Shown here: positions 50,513 to 61,295 of the stretch, in pieces
Position numbering within the stretch: the stretch's first letter is position 1
How the letters are laid out: each line of letters opens with the position of its first letter
The notes under the pieces: generated by a model
What the model saw: only the letters and a program-made list of their open reading frames with translations
The model's database searches: none
Told to the model about the DNA's origin: nothing
Made by a program: the position numbers and the translations under genes
Source: Ceratorhiza oryzae-sativae
Lineage: Eukaryota > Basidiomycota > Agaricomycetes > Cantharellales > Ceratobasidiaceae
Reading direction: 5' to 3'
DNA length: 64,000 nt
Assembly: GCA_030998015.1 (NCBI GenBank)
Contig: JARWMV010000249.1
Span: forward strand, 186,001-250,000

Positions 50513-50641
50513 CTAGGCGATGACGCAGTATGGGTTCTCGCTGCTGCTGGACTTGGTGCCGCGGGAGACGGGGGCCTCGAAGTCCTGGTCTTTGGCGGCG
50601 GCCGCAGAGGTGGTGGGGAAGAAGACAGCGACGAAATCCAT
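50513..50641 (-). CDS. Lipopeptide mating pheromone precursor (CaaX)
   Basis: A 42-codon intronless frame: MDFVAVFFPTTSAAAAKDQD at the start, polar Ser/Glu-rich middle, and Asn-Pro-Tyr-Cys-Val-Ile-Ala before TAG. The terminal CVIA is a farnesylation CaaX box, as in basidiomycete mating pheromones, whose precursors are 35-70 residues, commonly begin Met-Asp and are cut to about 10-15 residues. The mature peptide is probably part of the last 17 residues (SRGTKSSSSENPYC before the removed VIA), with a carboxymethylated farnesyl-cysteine; the exact cut is unknown. A TATA element sits 136 bp upstream. The gene lies head-to-head with a STE3 receptor, which is the classical P/R mating-type arrangement. 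It is short enough to be missed by default gene finders. Confidence 0.9.
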   Translation of the reverse strand: MDFVAVFFPTTSAAAAKDQDFEAPVSRGTKSSSSENPYCVIA

Positions 50642-51079
50642 TTCGGGTTGGGTAGAGCGAGTGTATGTGCGGGTCAGGCAATAGGTGCAGCGAAGTGCAA
50701 ATGATAGGAGCGGGATGATAGCGTGAAGTGCTGGAGGCGGATACTATCTTGCTGAACCGGGGCCAGCCCGGGGGAGATTATATAGCTGGGGGGGAGTGTA
50801 CCTGGTTGGCGACCAAGGCCACGACAAAGGGCACGCGTTCCGGGACGGCTGGGCGAGAAAACCCAGGATCTGGCGCACTAGTCGGGGCGGGTGTCGCCGC
50901 TTTGTCCGCGGGCCAAATACGCGCCCACACGCGGCTGGAAGTGTGTTTGGCCAGACAAGCGCCATAAGCGGACAAGTGTGGACCCTGAGCGCTCCCTTTG
51001 TCCGACAGCTGGCTCGCATTCCGGTATATCAGCGCTGCGCCGCCCCGGGGGCTTCAGTCCAACATCCCTCCTGCCCGCT
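50642..51079. promoter_or_regulatory. Shared pheromone/receptor promoter with PRE-like motifs
   Basis: 438 bp between the pheromone ATG (50641, -) and the receptor ATG (51080, +). Motifs on or near the HMG-box pheromone response element ACAAAGGGA: ACAAAGGGC at 50824-50832 (+), core CTTTGT at 50900-50905, and TCCCTTTGT at 50993-51001, which is an exact reverse complement of the element, 79 bp before the receptor start. A related CGGACAAG lies at 50969-50976. TATATAAT on the minus strand (50777-50784) serves the pheromone gene; GGTATATC near 51022 may serve the receptor. Element identity comes from Ustilago Prf1; use here is inferred. Confidence 0.65.
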
Positions 51080-52421
51080 ATGAGAGTCGAGCTCCCCATC
51101 GTCTCGTTTATCTGCACGGTCCTTGTCCTTATTCCTCTTCCCTGGCATTGGAAGGCGCGGAATGTCAACACGCTGGCCATCATCGCCTGGCTCTCCCTCG
51201 TTAACATCACCCGCGGCATCAACGCCATCATCTGGGGCGGCAACATCATCATCCGCTACAAGGTCTGGTGCGACATCAGTGAGTGTGCTCCCTCACCCCG
51301 CGCGCATCCCACTCACCGCCCGCTCAGCGACCAAGCTCGTCATCGGTGCCAATGTCGGCCTGCCCGCCGCCACCCTCTGCATCTGCAGGCATCTCGCCGC
51401 CGTCTCCTCCCCCCGACACACCATCGCCAACGCCAAGGATAAGAAACGGCGCATGATTTTCGAGTTCCTCATGACCATCGGACTTCCCGTGATCGCCATG
51501 GCTCTCCGTAAGCACCCTTCATGTTTCGCCTTGTTCGACGTGTGCTAACAATCCCGCCAGACTACGTCGTCCAAGGCCACCGCTTCGACCTCCTCGAAGA
51601 CTTTGGCTGCAACCCAGTACGTGCCTGACATCTTTTCTCTCGGTGATTTGACTAATCGAACACGTGACAGACCACTTATGTCTCCGTCGCGGCCCTGTTC
51701 ATCGTATATCTGCCTCCGCTGTTCCTCGCACTGGGCACTCTGGTCTACGCCGGTATGTGGTTTGCTTCCGCGCATGTATTCTGTTCGCTCAATTTGCAAT
51801 CCAGGCATCGCCCTTCGATGGTTCGTCCACCGACGAGCTCAGTTCCAGGCCGTCCTCCAGTCATCGCAGACTGGTCTGACCACTGGCCGCTACCTCCGCC
51901 TGATCGCCTTGGCCGTCACTGAGATGCTCTTTGCCACGGCGATGACCGTCTTTGTCCTGGTCATTACCGTCGAGGACGGCGGGCTCAGGCCGTGGATCAG
52001 CTGGGACGACGTCCACTACAACTGGCTCCGTATTGGGCAGTTTGCGCGCATCATCGTGCCCCAGTACTTTTGGGATCGGCTGCTCTTGACCTGGTACATC
52101 ATTCCGATCACCAGTGTCATCTTTTTCGCCTTCTTTGGGTTCGGTCAAGAGGCCAAGGCCGAGTACCTCCGCGCCTGGAGATGGGTTCAGAAGAAGGTCT
52201 TCAGGATCACCCCCAAGCCTCAGCCGGTGCTGCCAGTGTCTGGCCGTGGCGGCATTAGCAACATCAGCTCGACCATCAGCGCCCCCGCGCTGGTCAAGCT
52301 TGACGAGACCGGATCCACAGCCGAGAAATGGGACGATACCCCCGCTTCCACCTATTCGACCTCGAGGCCGCCTTCCCCCAACAAGCCAAATGCACTAGAA
52401 CAATCAGACTCGCGGGTGTAA
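51080..52421 (+). CDS. STE3: STE3-type pheromone receptor (GPCR)
   Basis: Plasma-membrane class D GPCR sensing lipopeptide pheromone. Five exons join in phase: donors at about 51281, 51509, 51616 and 51752. Seven hydrophobic segments: IVSFICTVLVLIPLPWHW, NTLAIIAWLSLVNITRGINA, KLVIGANVGLPAATLCICRH, MIFEFLMTIGLPVIAMALHY, VAALFIVYLPPLFLALGTLV, LIALAVTEMLFATAMTVFVL and LLTWYIIPITSVIFFAFFGF. Family marks are PLPWHWKARN, NAIIWGGN, W-C-D-I before TM3, R-RRMIFEF-like basic loop (KKRRMIFEF), VVQGHRFDLLEDFGCNP and a short Ser/Thr/Pro-rich cytoplasmic tail of about 95 residues. The neighbouring pheromone gene supports a true mating receptor rather than a non-mating STE3 paralogue, though that needs allele comparison. 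Confidence 0.94.
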
Positions 52422-53858
52422 TCCTGCTTCGTATATCCGGTACACATTCTCTTTCTTCGTTTCTTTGTTCTTTTTTTGTGGCATTTGGGAGTTGCGTTCT
52501 CAGGTCCGTATATACTTGTATCAATCACTTGCTTTTCATTATATACATTGTTATAAAACATGGTGCGGCTATCTAACATGCTTGTCCTTGTGGTTTTTGT
52601 CTTATGTATCTTGGACTACTTGTTAGTAAACGAAATGATGATTCAGTTTGGAGGTGAACTCGATTCAGCCTTGCAATTGGCTTGGAGAAGCGATCTGAAT
52701 TTCTGGTGCGCTACGCTCAATCAAGGCTTGGGCAAGTCAAATTTGGGCAATCGGTTTCTTCAAATGGTATCTCCGGGGAAGCCCCTACTTTCGATTCAAG
52801 GGATGGCCACAAGAACTCGTCGCATCTATAATGAGCGGCGAGGGCAAACGAGAATCTCGCGGGACAGCAGGTGCCCTTCCGAAAGGATTCGGCCTCAATC
52901 ACGTCAAGTTCATGATTCGATCATTACTCTTCAAGGTCATCCGTCACTGGCATAAACCCAGACTGACTAATTTCAAAGCTCGGGCGCACCCACAAACTGA
53001 ACAATAATCGGTTGAATCTTTTACTAGCCAAGGCGATTTGATTCTCTCACACTAAAAGTAACCTGCCTTGCATCCTACCACGAGCCCGAAGTATTTAGTA
53101 ACCCAAGACTCTGGAGAGCACAAATGAGCATCTATTGACCATAAATGCATAAACCGCACCGCTTTTGAGGTGTTCTACGTTCTCGCCTGCCGACCCAACC
53201 GATGTGGCCGGTATTTGTATGTGTCTGAGGGGGAGCGGGGTATGTAGTTCGTGGCGAATGGACTCTAATAGAACGGAATATCTTGTGTAACTTGAAGGAA
53301 TCCTACGAGACGTGCATGAAATGAGGAGAGGGAGAGACATTCATACAGACTAGTCTGTATGAATACGATATGGGTGCTTTGGGCTCGAGAGCATCTTGAC
53401 TCGATAAGTTACAACCCCTGCCTAATTTTGTTGAAACAATATTCGATCATTGTCTCGTTAAAACTAACGCTCTGATTCTTACCCACTAGCTTACCCAGAC
53501 TCCACCAATAAACGTGCTTACAATGTTGTCACTTGACTCAACCGCGTTACTCGCGAGTTAGCGCGTCGGTATTATTTCCGCTGCATCATTCCTGGGCTCT
53601 TACCCCATTAGTTACCACATGATCCAACCTCACGTCGAGAGCAGCCCCGATTCGGTCAATAGGATTCCTGATGTACCAACGCCAGCGTCTTCCACCTCCC
53701 AGCGGTCGAGCGAATCACGAAGAAACACACTCCACGTAGGCATACACATTCAAGTCGGTCCCTTCATCTGCATGAAGATCACTTAAATAACGTCACGAGT
53801 ATATGAAGATACAACGCCAGATCGCCCAAAGCTTGGCGTTAGTCAAAGTTCGATGTGA
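52422..53858. other. Intergenic region between receptor and PAK kinase
   Basis: 1.44 kb between the 3' ends of STE3 (+) and the PAK kinase (-). The 3' UTR of STE3 is T-rich at 52440-52490. An ORF at 52560-52955 begins with a hydrophobic stretch but loses any protein-like character, and it has no CaaX end. I looked for further short CaaX-ending frames here and saw none, but the search by eye was not exhaustive. Confidence 0.4.
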
Positions 53859-56422
53859 TTATGCGCCCTGCTTGGCCTTGAATAGCAACAGAGGCGCTAA
53901 ACCAGACAGATCGCACGCCTTGGACAAAAATTCATGCTGGGCCGGAGTTCAACGATACTAACCCAGTCTAAATGTGTGGCAACATACCTGTAACAGCTCA
54001 TCTGCCGTCGCGCGACTCTTGACGTCAACGCACAAGCAAACACTCAAGAAGCTCTTGAGCTCCCGGCTGAGTGTCTCGGGCTTCTTGAGGGTCGGCGTTC
54101 CGTTCGTCGCGATGAGATACAACGCCTTCAGCGGCTCCTCATCTAGATATGGTGGCTCGTTCTCGATCATCTCGATGGCCATAATCCCCAGGGACCAGAT
54201 ATCCACTTTAGGACCGTATTCTTTCTGCTTGACTACTTCGGGTGCCATCCAGTAAGGAGTTCCCACCATAGTTGCGCGTTTCGACTTCTGATCCGTGAGT
54301 TTGGCGCAGAACCCAAAATCGGCTGCAAGGTGGATCAGAAGTCCGCAAGGGTGAACCAGTGCATCTGCTTACTGATCTTGACATGGCCAGCTGCGTCGAG
54401 CAGCACATTATCAGATTTAATATCTCGGTGGATAATGTTTTGGGTGTGCAAATGGCCAAGACCTTTGCATGTCTAAAATAACGTTGAGGACTGTCCGCTC
54501 AGTATTTACCCCACGCTCACCTCCAAACATATACTTGAAATTTGGTCCTCCGCCAGCGTGTTATTCTCGATCACATCTGTGAGTGCGCCGCCCTCCATGT
54601 ACTCCATGACTACCCAGAGATCCGTTCGCAGCAGATATGAATCCAAAAAGTTGACAATATTGGGGTGGCGAGACTCCTTCATTACAAGAATTTCGTTCAC
54701 AATCAATTCTTTCCGTGGTTGTTGAGTGAGATCCATCTGTTTGATGGCTACTTTTTGGCCATCTGAAAGCTGTTTGGCGACGAAAACATGCCCCGATGCT
54801 CTGTTCAGCTCTATTAGCCCCAATGATTCATAACGATATCCAAGCCATCTTACCCTTGCCCCACTTTGCGAATTGTGCTATAAAGCGCTTTTGGGTCGTC
54901 CTGACTAACTACTGAACGTAGTTTATCCATGATTTGAGCCTCGGTAAGTGTACTGATCCGGCGCTCGGCAGGCGTAACTGCCTTTTTCGGTTTGCCGGTC
55001 CCCTCAAGCGCTGCTGCTGCCGCTGCTGTTCCAGTTAGCGGTGCGGGTTCGGGTTCCGTAGAAGCCGCAGGTGCTGGAGCAGGGGTCGGGGCAGTCACGG
55101 GTGCTGACGGCGGGGGAGGGGGAGGGCGCGCAGCCTTAAGTTTAGGTTCTACAATGACTATGTCAATTTGCGGGCACGACCATAATCGATAAAATGTTGA
55201 CCTTGCTTGATTCGTGCTGGGACGGGATCCGTTTGTTGATCGTCCAGCGACATACTCCGCATGTCAGAGCTGATTCCGACCCGATCGTTTGCATCGTCTG
55301 CTTGGTTGTAGTACCTGTCTTGAGACGGCTGGGTGGGCGGGAGATTAGGAGGCGGAACGGACGAGGGTTGGTTCAATTGTGGGGTAGACGCGGAGCTCTT
55401 GAGCTGGGGTTGTCGGACGTTGTTGTTTGAGCGTACAGTGTTTGGCGGTGGGCGAGTGGCTGGTGACACAGATGGAGCAGTGCCTCCCGTCTGAGGGCCA
55501 CGAGATTGGGAGGATCCAGGAGGGGCAGCTCCAGCCAGACCTGTCCCAGCCTTGAACCGGGGAGGACCCATAGAGGAACTATCCCCAGAGTCCATCCTTG
55601 AGGAACCCATAGCGCCCATCTCCTCATTTTCGCGCTTTTGATGGTCAGTGTAAAACTCAAGAACTTCAAGTACAGCCTGAGGGTTCTTCGCATAGTCTTC
55701 CCGCGTGATGGCCGAAGAGGTGAGGAGTTTAGTCCACTGGTCTGGCAAGCCCTGTTTACGCGCGTCAGGTGAAGTCGGGAACCGAGGCCCGGATTTGAGA
55801 TACATACAGTAAATGCTCCGCTAACGGGATCGAAACCCACATGGATCTTGTGCACGAAATTCGTTGGGTTGCTAACCCCCATAAGGGGAGATCGGTTATA
55901 TATTTCGTCCTGGAGGCGTTTTTCTTTTATTAAAAAATGCTTGATAGTAGCGAAACGCGCCTACCTGCCACGCGTAGAGTTCTGCATCGCTCTTCAAACT
56001 AAGCCACAGCTTCTTATCTTTCGTTGCGATAAACAAACAATATCGCTTCAGATCCGTACGCTCTATCGACGCAATATCACGCAACCATAGCAATGTTGAA
56101 CTAGGAGCGCTCTAACAATAGTCGTCAGATATGTGATGGAACATAAAAAATTGCTGGGATTCACCTCGTTTTTATGAAAGCTGAGCGTTTGTTCCTTCAG
56201 TACCATCCACCGTCTTGACCAAATCCAACTAGTGAGACCCTCTTCCTTCACGCTCACTTCGCCACTCTTCACAATACTATTACTGGATATGTTTGAACCG
56301 TTGCTGAGCGACGATCCGCCTGGAGCTGCACCAACACCACCGTAAGAGTTGGACAGGGGTATCGGAGGAGCCGCTCTCGATGCCGCCAGCGGGATCTTGT
56401 TGTAGGATGAGTCGTGGTTCAT
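53859..56422 (-). CDS. CLA4: PAK-family kinase with PH and CRIB domains (CLA4-like)
   Basis: Cdc42/Rac effector kinase for polarity, septins and mating signalling. From [22 protein letters not shown] domain ([34 protein letters not shown], then [20 protein letters not shown]), CRIB/PBD ([20 protein letters not shown], then [33 protein letters not shown]), a Pro/Ser/Gln-rich linker (about 55600-55150), and the kinase: VYVAK-like [20 protein letters not shown] with catalytic Lys, [18 protein letters not shown], an HRD-type IHRDIKSDN read across the intron near 54420, [20 protein letters not shown], then [20 protein letters not shown]. The last exon gives [19 protein letters not shown] before TAA at 53859. 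PH-CRIB-kinase order identifies CLA4 rather than STE20. Linkage of PAK genes to pheromone-receptor loci is known in Basidiomycota. Confidence 0.93.
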
Positions 56423-59400
56423 CCTCGGCTAGAAGTGCGCGATGAAGCAAATGCCGGTCGTTGCGTTGAGAGGCAGGCCACGTTTGATGTCGAGCAACCG
56501 TCGAAGAGAGATGGACCCTGAGGCGACGCTGTCATGACAAATTCAAGCCCCAAACCAGCCAAACAAAGCAGATAAGCGCCCGTTGTCAGGGGTGACTGTA
56601 TGCGCTCTGGCATTTGACACTTCCAAGTGCTTTCCTAGCATTTATCGAACTAGCAACTATAACAAACGCCCAACAAAAGGCGAATATACTACGGTGATAG
56701 CCGAACTACCCATATCCAAAACTAGCCATGAGTTCCTTACTGCCTTAGAATGTTGAGCTTAGTGGTGAGACCTCATAGAGTGAAGGACAAAATGGCTGAT
56801 ATATGCATTTCTCTCCTAATTGAATAAATAAAATCTTTGAACTAGCTTTCCGTACACGCGCAACTCCTTTACACAGAGTGAGTATAGTAAAAACAAGCGT
56901 ACATGACGAGCCATAGATCACTACGCAGTCAGCGAACCCCTGGGCATATTAACTTTACTCGAAGCCGCAGTTACCCCGACCTCACTCGGTGTACCCTGAG
57001 TTGACGAGCTTCCTCTTTCCCTTCACTTATCTACCTGTAGCAAGCGATTGACGCTCATGAGATCGGTTGCGTTTCTTGAATTGCTACCCCATGCCCAAGT
57101 GGCAAGTGACATTGGGAACAGGTTCAAACCAGTCTTTCGGTACCAAATTGTGTGTAGCTGTGTTTGATGCAAAATTCAATGAAATGACGAACACCAGCTC
57201 TTTTGAATGTACTTTCAGACGGTATCAATGGCCCTATGCCTGACGGGTACTGGGAGATCGAACGGGGATGATCACTGGCGACCGCGGATCGACCTGCCTA
57301 AGTTTGAGCCGGACTTGATGATAGCTCTGAGGTCAAGCAATTCCCGAGGGAAGGCGTTTTATAACGCAGCGAGCCGCTCTCAAATACAAGATGTCTCATG
57401 AAGCAGGACCGAGCTTCATCTCCCCACTGGGAAACCACAGCTGCAAAGCAGTGGTAAGTGATTGCATTGTTCGGCAACCTTGCACTATTTATTAGGCAAC
57501 ATCCGTGATCTCCTATCTACACAAAAGCAGACATGTTAGCGAGAAGTGATGTACACGGGTGTTGCTCTGGGGTCTGCGATTCTGTCTTATCAAGATCGAA
57601 CTTTCAGTGGGCCGCTCTATACCCAAATGGCGGCATTGGCGTTTCCAAATAAACAGGCTATAGCCTCGGGGCCGAAAGGCTCCTGGCAGCCAACGTGATG
57701 AAGCTCGGATTGTCGAGGCATAGTTGAACGTAAGCAAAAGCAGCCAATTGCTAAATGACACTCACTGCGTGATGCTCGTACATTGATGAGCGCATATTGG
57801 AAGACATCATCTTGATCCCCGCGTACCACGATAGCAGCACGATGCGACGGAAGTCTGTGGCTTTCAATCAAATTTAGGAGAATAATATCAGGCCAACGAT
57901 TGAAATCCGTTGCGTGATCGCATGGCGGCAAACTCAAACCGCTGGGACATCGAGCACAAGCCGGTTCCGCTATTATTACTTCAGGGGTGCATTGTTTGAC
58001 AGATAGCGATCGAGGGGACTCATACGGTTGGCCTTAAGCATTCGATGCCTGGTAAACATCGTCATATCACTCATCTAGCCCATAATAGTAGCGCCCACGT
58101 GTTTTGCTGTAGCTTAGTATTTGCCGCGCCGTGGACATGCGATTAATGGCCCAGCCCATACAGTCTGTCGGCTATACCAAAATTCGCTGCATATCAGAGT
58201 GTGAGTGACTGAAATCATAATTCTGGTCAAAGAATTAGATGGGAAAACTTGCGGGGATTAAATCGCATTGCACAAAGGGGGCACTCTGGGGGTAGGAAAC
58301 GCGAGAGTCTATTCCTAGCGGAAAGCTAGATGGGAGCCGTTTCTAGATCACTGGAAACCAGAACGAAAAAAAAAATCGGTGGTTTGGTGAGCCTCCTGGA
58401 GGCAGCCTGGTGCGCGGAGACAGGGGTGAATGCTTGTCATACGAAGCGGCCGTCTGTGACGCGGAATACTGTATCGCGTTCAACAGTAGCCATCGATTTG
58501 AAAGAGAAGTCTATGCGAGTACCTCCTTGAAATGATATTGAAAAAACGAAGGGAGTCAGAGCATGTTGCTGACTTGATTGGGGGCTGTGAAAGGGGGTTC
58601 AACAAGTCTCAGTCAGTAGATGGAGCGATTGAAGATAAGGGGCAGCATCCGTCCGAATCGGTGAGCTATTAGCGGCATTCGCGGAATGATATTCAACTAT
58701 ACCTATGGGTTGTATCACTACAGCGAAAATAGTTATTAGATCATTACAGTGGCATGTAAAGTCCTCGCTCTACCTCAAAGCTTGGTCTACGTTTCAGATT
58801 ACCATTATATATGCATCCCAAGAAAGATGCAGTTCTTCTGTGCGGCAATTGCATGTTTCTGGTGAGTGGTTCAGTATCACTCAGCATCGCTGAGAATTCA
58901 TAGATCTCTGAGTACAGTAAATAGGGGTTTCAGCGAGCGTGAATTCACCCTTGACAGACGAAGCATTTGGTTGACGTAGAATTCCTCATGATGATCGACC
59001 AAGCTCGCAATCAGATTGTACATATCTCATTTCGTACGACATAGTGATACGGCATAGACTGTCAAGCTACAAGGTTGGTAGGTTCGGGGCAGGTGTGATG
59101 CGAATCAAACTTGAAGCCTGAATGGGAATGACAAAACATGCTAGGTTCGGAGCATTAGGTGATGTTGGAAGCACAATAGGGTAAAATCAGAGTAATTGAT
59201 GTACTCCTCTTTTATGAATGTAGTTTATTTGTGGTTCTGATTGTCTCCACGCTGAGCTTGGAATCATGTCGAAGTAGGTCTTATTGCGCCTTGCGAGCAG
59301 TGGCTGGGGTCACAAAAATCGGTACTCAGAATCAAGATTAGTCAAAAGGGGTGGATATTGATCATCTAAAGGCATATTAGCCTGCCCAGATGAGTGGATC

Positions 59401-59532
59401 TAGCATGTGTTGAGAGCTCCGTGGCCACTGTTCGGTGATACCACGTGATTGTACTTCTGCAAATTGGTCACACTCGCCCACCAGAGCACAGACCCAACCA
59501 TCTGGTTTGCGCAGGCTTATTAACGTTGTTCG
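56423..59532. other. Long gene-poor region between CLA4 and MOB4
   Basis: 3.1 kb between divergent genes; it must contain both promoters. Minus-strand frames at 57513-57937 look somewhat protein-like (DHATDFNRWPDIILLNLI) but do not extend through splice sites into a known family. The part 58100-59500 is AT-richer with no coding signal. CpGs are present. In a mating-type region, such a stretch could hold decayed allele-specific sequence; this is inference. Confidence 0.4.
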
Positions 59533-60981
59533 ATGGCAGAGGAGAGACTCGCAAGGCTTAGGAGAGGGGCTACATTGGAGGTATTAATTTGTAAAATGTC
59601 TAGTGTATTCACAAGCTGAACGAGCCATGCCAGCAAGTCTATGCGCCAAGAGCAACTATCCCAATCAACCACATCGACTCGGCCTTTCAATCTCAAGAGT
59701 ATATTGCGCACTTGATCCTCCAAGACCCCCATGATGTTCAGAGGATTGTCGCATTGCCGAAGACTTCTGCCGATGATGATAAACCGTCAGTCGACCAGGG
59801 CTCATGGCTGTTCGAACAGCTCAGGTGTGTGGGCCATCGTACTCGCTCAGCATATTGGACTGAATCGGGTAACATAGACGATTGGCGCAGGACCTCACTT
59901 ATCCCCTAATTACAAATCTGCAACTGGAGTGTACAAGGGATACGTGTCCAGAAATGAAGGCTGGCGAGTGGCTATATCTCTGTGTCGCACATGGGAACAA
60001 CGTCGGTGGACACGTACAGGTTCGTCCAGGCTTCGTGTGTGTCAACGTGGTGTTGACTTGGGCGCCATCACATTTTAGTGTTGTGCAATTGACTATATCG
60101 TACACACGCTCGATAGCGCGACAGCTTTGCTAAACTCGACGCGCGTCTTTCCATCTCGGTATGTTCGGGTTAGGTTCCTAGCTTCAAAAACGCGTTGTTC
60201 ATCCACATGCAGACTTTCGGTCCCACCCTCGTCTTATCGTCACTTCTCGTCGCTTGCGCGTCGACTTTCGCGTATTTTCGCCCACGCGTTTTATCATCAT
60301 CGCGAGCTATTTTCCCAGGCTGAAGCCGAGTCATCTCTCTACGCTCGATTTCTCGCACTCTCGCAGCAAAACTCTCTTGTACCACCCGAACTACTTGTCA
60401 TACCACTCGAGGGTCTTCAGCCGAACCATTCACATGAGCAGGAGGGCCTCGTTGAGGATGAACACAGTTCCAACTCGCCTCGAACCACGACAGATACTAG
60501 CAACGAAGGATCCTATTCTCCTGATACTATGCACGACAGGCCGCCTCAATCAAGGCAACTCTACGATCACGGTTCGGCGAATGAAGTGGTACACAACTCT
60601 CACGACGATGATCCAGAGGAGATGGATTTGCCAGAGGAGCCCGAGGTGGCCAGTGAAAGCCAAACCGACGCTCATGGATTTCCCGAACCCACCGCTGAGT
60701 CTCATGCGGCCAATCTAGCTCCACAGGACAGCGAAGCGAACCGTACCCAGGACCTTCCTCATCCCTCAGAGGAGCTTCCTTCAGATGGAAAAATGGCTCT
60801 AGAATCTGGATTCGAGGCTAAACCCGTGCTATCAAATGACGACCCCAAGCCCTCGGACGAGACGGAACGTCGCATAGAGCAGAGCCAGGACAGAGAAGAG
60901 GACGTTCGTCCTGTCAGCCCAAGCGAGAACGAAGCCCTCATCCAAGAGGACAAAGTAGATTCGGAGCGCAAGGACAGTTGA
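59533..60981 (+). CDS. MOB4/phocein-like STRIPAK subunit
   Basis: Mob-family adaptor of the STRIPAK phosphatase-kinase complex, which in fungi controls cell fusion and sexual development. ATG 59533: MAEERLARLRRGATLE joins by a short intron to QVYAPRATIPINHIDSAFQS, then QEYIAHLILQDPHDVQRIVA, GSWLFEQLRC, and DLTYPLITNLQLECTRDTCP with EMKAGEWLYLCVAHGN. Next exon: CAIDYIVHTLDSATALLNST with RVFPSR, then LSVPPSSYRHFSSLARRLSR and IFAHAFYHHRELFSQAEAES. The Mob zinc ligands (Cys, Cys of ECTRDTC; His, His of HAFYHH) are present, and EWLYLCVAH places it with MOB4/phocein rather than MOB1. After LLVIPLEGLQPNH comes an acidic, Ser/Pro/Glu-rich tail of about 180 residues not found in animal MOB4. Confidence 0.87.
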
Positions 60982-61295
60982 GTTTTGTATTGTCTGGGTT
61001 CACACTAGAGATGCTATTGGCATGTACGTCGATTTATCTGGCATTGATCGAACTTGCCTGTATGCAGGATGCAAGTGTTGATATAGTACAAGGGTCAATG
61101 GATGTTTTGCTAGTATTGTACTTGATGTTGCTCAATGGATATACTGTAGTACCTGGTCTACATTACTGTTCCATCTTCGAAGGAATTTGCCATGCTGGAG
61201 GTCGTAAGCGCCCACAGGTGTGCCCGCAGCTTGTTCATCACGTCCATGATCAAAAGCGCGAACTGTGACCCAGATAACTAAGGACAACGACTACC
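60982..61295. other. Short intergenic region
   Basis: About 310 bp containing the MOB4 3' UTR and the promoter of the exchanger gene. An open frame (60978-61268) has no family resemblance. Confidence 0.45.

Noticed and set aside
52560..52955. 131-codon plus-strand ORF starting with a hydrophobic segment after STE3, considered as a small secreted or pheromone protein
   Set aside because: No CaaX end, no homologous motif, and the hydrophobic part falls in the AT-rich 3' flank of STE3.
57513..57937. Two overlapping minus-strand ORFs between CLA4 and MOB4
   Set aside because: Faintly protein-like but they cannot be joined into a longer model or assigned to a family; kept only as a note on the gap.
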